Below are positions 37,929-40,431 of a stretch of DNA of 40,431 nt, piece by piece (position 1 is the stretch's first letter; each line of letters starts with the position of its first letter). The notes beneath the pieces were generated by a model. It saw only the letters and a program-made list of their open reading frames with translations, did not search any database and was not told where the DNA came from. Origin of the DNA: an uncultured Oscillospiraceae bacterium (GTDB lineage: Bacteria > Bacillota > Clostridia > Oscillospirales > Oscillospiraceae); NCBI GenBank assembly GCA_910579725.1, contig CAJTUD010000020.1:1-40431 (forward strand). The letters are read 5' to 3'. Both the position numbers and the translations under genes were made by a program.

Positions 37929-38291
37929 ATGCGGAAACGCATTTTGGTGGTGGACGACGACACCATGAATCTGGTTCGGACAAAAATGATTCTCGGAGAA
38001 GAGTATGACGTGCTTCTGGCGGATTCCGGGATGGAGGCCCTGGATAAGCTGAAGTGGGAAACGGTGGATTTGGTGCTTCTGGATATCGAAATGCCAAAGC
38101 TCAACGGCATTGAAACCTTTGAGCGGATGAAGGAGTTCGCCTCCGATGTGCCCGTGATCTTTTTGACGGCATCGGGCCTGGAGGAGGACGTGCGCAGCGC
38201 CATCCGGCTGGGCGCGGTGAATTATCTGATGAAGCCGTTTCAGCCTCAGGAGCTGATGAAGCGGATTGCCCAGGAGTTTGAAAAGCAATGA
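37929..38291 (+). CDS. Stand-alone response regulator receiver (CheY-like)
   Basis: A 120-residue single REC domain, MRKRILVVDDDTMNLVRTKM onward. The acidic pocket is D9-D10-D11, the phosphorylated residue is D52 (LLDIEMP), and T and K partners appear in FLTAS and MKPF. There is no output domain, so it works by protein contact or as a phosphate carrier. GGAGG lies 8-10 nt before the ATG. It overlaps the kinase gene as ATGA, so the pair is coupled and is likely to form one phosphorelay. Confidence 0.93.
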   Translation: MRKRILVVDDDTMNLVRTKMILGEEYDVLLADSGMEALDKLKWETVDLVLLDIEMPKLNGIETFERMKEFASDVPVIFLTASGLEEDVRSAIRLGAVNYLMKPFQPQELMKRIAQEFEKQ

Positions 38292-40431
38292 GAGCGGAGG
38301 AGCAGACAAGCAGACACCTGCTGCTGGCTGTCATCACCACGGTATTCAGCGGAACGCTGAGCCTGATCACCGTAATCATGGGGTGGGAAATGTGGATGAT
38401 CCTGCTGATTACGGCGGGATGTCTCAGTGTTTGGTTCCTGCATATCGCAAGACTCGGTTCAAACTCGCTCTATGAAACCCTGAGCGCCGGTGTGATGCTG
38501 ATCGAATTCTTTTTCTTCGGCGTGCATGAAACCAGCCTTTTTGACATACCTGCCGTGGCCTGCATCCTGATCCTCGCGCTGTTTATGATGAACAAGAAGT
38601 GGATCCTCCATGTGACGGTATCTCTGTACGCGCTGGAGATGCTGTATCATGGACTGATCCTTCACACCATCTCCCTCTCCATGGGGTCCCGGGATTTGTT
38701 CCGCCTGGGGCTGGGCGCTTTCGTGGTTATCAGCGCGGCGGCACTTGCGAGATACTGGATTAACAGAAGGAACATACAGCGGAAGTGGTATGAGGGCGTC
38801 TTTGCGGAACTGGAGACGGCAGGGAAGCAGAACGCTGTTTTTCTGTCAAACGTGTCCCACGAGCTCCGCACGCCCATCAACATGGTCATCGGAATCAGCG
38901 AGGTGGCCCTTGGCAGGGAGCTCCCCCCGGAGATCCGGGCGGATATGACCTCCATCAAGCTGGCGGGAAAGCGGCTGTCCAACCAGATCAACAACATGCT
39001 GGACTATACGGAGATCGTGGAAGGGACGCTGACCCCGGCGAAGAAGGAGTATATGATCACCTCGGTGCTCAACGACGTGATCACAATGACCGCGCTGCAA
39101 AGCAACCGGCAGCATCTGGAAATGGTGTTCGACATCGATCCCAAGGTGCCGGCGGTTCTTGTGGGAGACGCGGAGAAAATCTCTCACGTGCTCAAAATCC
39201 TGGTGGAAAACTCCATCAAATTTACGGAAGAGGGCGGCATGAACGTCCGGATCGGATACCGGTGGGAAAGTTACGGCATCAACCTGATCATCAACATCTC
39301 CGACACCGGCATCGGCATGACGGATTCTCAGCTGGCGAAAATGTGCAACGTCTTCTATCAGGCGGATTCCGGGAGCAGCCGCTTTGCCGGCGGGCTGGGC
39401 CTGGGACTGCCCATCGCCCGGGGACTGCTCAACGCCATGGGCGGTTTCATCCATTTCCGCAGTACGGACCGGCAGGGGCTGCACGCCAATATCGTGATCC
39501 CCCAGGGCGTTGCGGACGAACGGCCGTGTATTACCATCAACCACCCCGAGCATCTGTGCATCGCCTGCTACTTCAGGCCCGAGCGCTACAGCTGCGACGA
39601 GGTCCGGGAATATTATGACGGGCTGATTGTGAATCTGGTGGAGGGCCTGGGCATCAACGGGTACCAGGCCCACAACTTTGACGCCCTGATGAAGCTGCAG
39701 CGCAGCCACAGCCTGACCCACGTGTTCATCGCGCAGTCGGAATATGAGGAAAACCAGGACTACTATGAGAATCTGGCGGACACCCTCCGGGTGATCCTGA
39801 TTGCGGATAAGGGGTTCGTGCTGGGCAGCGAGAGCAAGCTGCTGATCATACATAAGCCCTTTTCCGCGCTCTCTGTGGCCAATCTGCTCAACGGAGAGAC
39901 GGGAGAGCGGGGATTCGCGGAGGATCAGGCCGCCGGCCGGAGACCCTTTACCTGCGTAGGCGTCCGGGCGCTGGCGGTGGACGACGAGGAGATGAATCTC
40001 GTGGTCGCCAAGGGCGTTCTGGGCAGCTACGGCATCGAGGTGGACACCTGCCTGAGCGGCCGGGAGGCCGTGACCCGGTGCGGCAGCGTTTCCTATGACA
40101 TCATCTTCCTGGATCACATGATGCCGGGGTTTGACGGCGTGGAAACGCTGAAAAAAATCCGGGAGCTCCGGGGCGGCATATATCAGGATCTGCCGGCCAT
40201 CGCGCTGACGGCGAACACCGTCAGCGGAGCGAGAGAAATGTTCCGCAGCGAGGGATTCACGGAATTTGTCCCCAAGCCCATCGAACGCACCGTTCTGGAG
40301 CGGGTGCTGCGCAAGGTGCTGCCCAAGAGCTGCATCCGATACAGCGCGGCGCCCGGAGACACGGCTCAGCCCGAGGAGGCTCCGGCGGAGGAGGCGGCCG
40401 CGGCGCCGGCCGTTCCGGCGGAGAGCGGAGA
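38288..40431 (+). CDS. Hybrid sensor histidine kinase (cut by window end)
   Basis: An open frame of 714 residues from ATG 38288 runs off the window without a stop. Several N-terminal hydrophobic segments (about 10-160) form a membrane sensor with no large outer domain. HisKA follows with H191 (SNVSHELRTPINM), then HATPase (VENSIKFTEEGG, DTGIGM, GGLGLGL), a degenerate receiver-like segment (about 415-545) without clear Asp, and a true REC with D609 (IIFLDHMMPGFDG). The tail turns Ala/Glu/Pro-rich at the window edge; an Hpt domain may follow. The kinase could phosphorylate its own REC and the small receiver upstream. Confidence 0.9.
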   Translation, partial: MRAEEQTSRHLLLAVITTVFSGTLSLITVIMGWEMWMILLITAGCLSVWFLHIARLGSNSLYETLSAGVMLIEFFFFGVHETSLFDIPAVACILILALFMMNKKWILHVTVSLYALEMLYHGLILHTISLSMGSRDLFRLGLGAFVVISAAALARYWINRRNIQRKWYEGVFAELETAGKQNAVFLSNVSHELRTPINMVIGISEVALGRELPPEIRADMTSIKLAGKRLSNQINNMLDYTEIVEGTLTPAKKEYMITSVLNDVITMTALQSNRQHLEMVFDIDPKVPAVLVGDAEKISHVLKILVENSIKFTEEGGMNVRIGYRWESYGINLIINISDTGIGMTDSQLAKMCNVFYQADSGSSRFAGGLGLGLPIARGLLNAMGGFIHFRSTDRQGLHANIVIPQGVADERPCITINHPEHLCIACYFRPERYSCDEVREYYDGLIVNLVEGLGINGYQAHNFDALMKLQRSHSLTHVFIAQSEYEENQDYYENLADTLRVILIADKGFVLGSESKLLIIHKPFSALSVANLLNGETGERGFAEDQAAGRRPFTCVGVRALAVDDEEMNLVVAKGVLGSYGIEVDTCLSGREAVTRCGSVSYDIIFLDHMMPGFDGVETLKKIRELRGGIYQDLPAIALTANTVSGAREMFRSEGFTEFVPKPIERTVLERVLRKVLPKSCIRYSAAPGDTAQPEEAPAEEAAAAPAVPAESG

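Overview
The window looks like chromosomal DNA of a high-GC Gram-positive anaerobe of the Clostridia, most likely Oscillospiraceae. The grounds are the yqhY-nusB-xseA-xseB-ispA order, DUF951 and DUF6774-type small proteins, purine-rich ribosome sites with occasional TTG starts, sigma-A promoters with 17-bp spacers, and SLH and BspA surface domains. The genus is an inference. Nearly all of the sequence is ordinary single-copy housekeeping DNA. I see no prophage, CRISPR array or transposase gene.

Layout. 1-360: the 3' end of pckA and its terminator. 401-562: a MITE-like imperfect palindrome. 534-4451 (minus): Asp23/YqhY, NusB, exonuclease VII, IspA, a DUF212 phosphatase-like membrane protein and perhaps a 50-residue ORF. 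4617-9410: a YfcE phosphoesterase, a P-loop protein, a DUF951/mini-membrane-protein pair, an S1-domain protein, RarA, a GNAT acetyltransferase and a LURP-one protein. 9546-10821 (minus): a DAHP synthase behind a complete transcription attenuator with an aromatic leader peptide. 10956-19400 (plus): an ABC ATPase, a 1244-residue FtsX-type permease with a long coiled coil, then a WalK-like kinase with YycH- and YycI-like partners but no WalR. 19569-25446: an esterase, pyridoxal kinase, RecG, a GH13 glycosidase and a DUF6774-like protein. 25462-25776: a hairpin-rich spacer. 25775-30712 (minus): a complete branched-chain amino acid ABC importer, livJHMGF. 31230-34395 (plus): serC, a uridine-kinase-like gene and a short serA. 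34508-34592: tRNA-Leu(UAG). 34717-37566: an SLH-anchored BspA-repeat surface protein. 37929-end: a stand-alone receiver and a hybrid histidine kinase that runs off the window.

How the genes fit together. The left operon supplies basic RNA, DNA and isoprenoid functions. aroF expression is probably set by charged tRNA-Tyr and tRNA-Phe through the attenuator. The ABC/FtsX pair followed by walK-yycH-yycI suggests a cell-envelope locus. The liv importer and the serine genes supply amino acids and are divergently transcribed from a spacer holding operator-like repeats. The most notable points are the aroF attenuator, the MITE-like palindrome that supplies the end of a small ORF, the FtsX coiled coil with its 81-residue internal repeats beside a WalR-less walK cluster, and several unexplained structured spacers.
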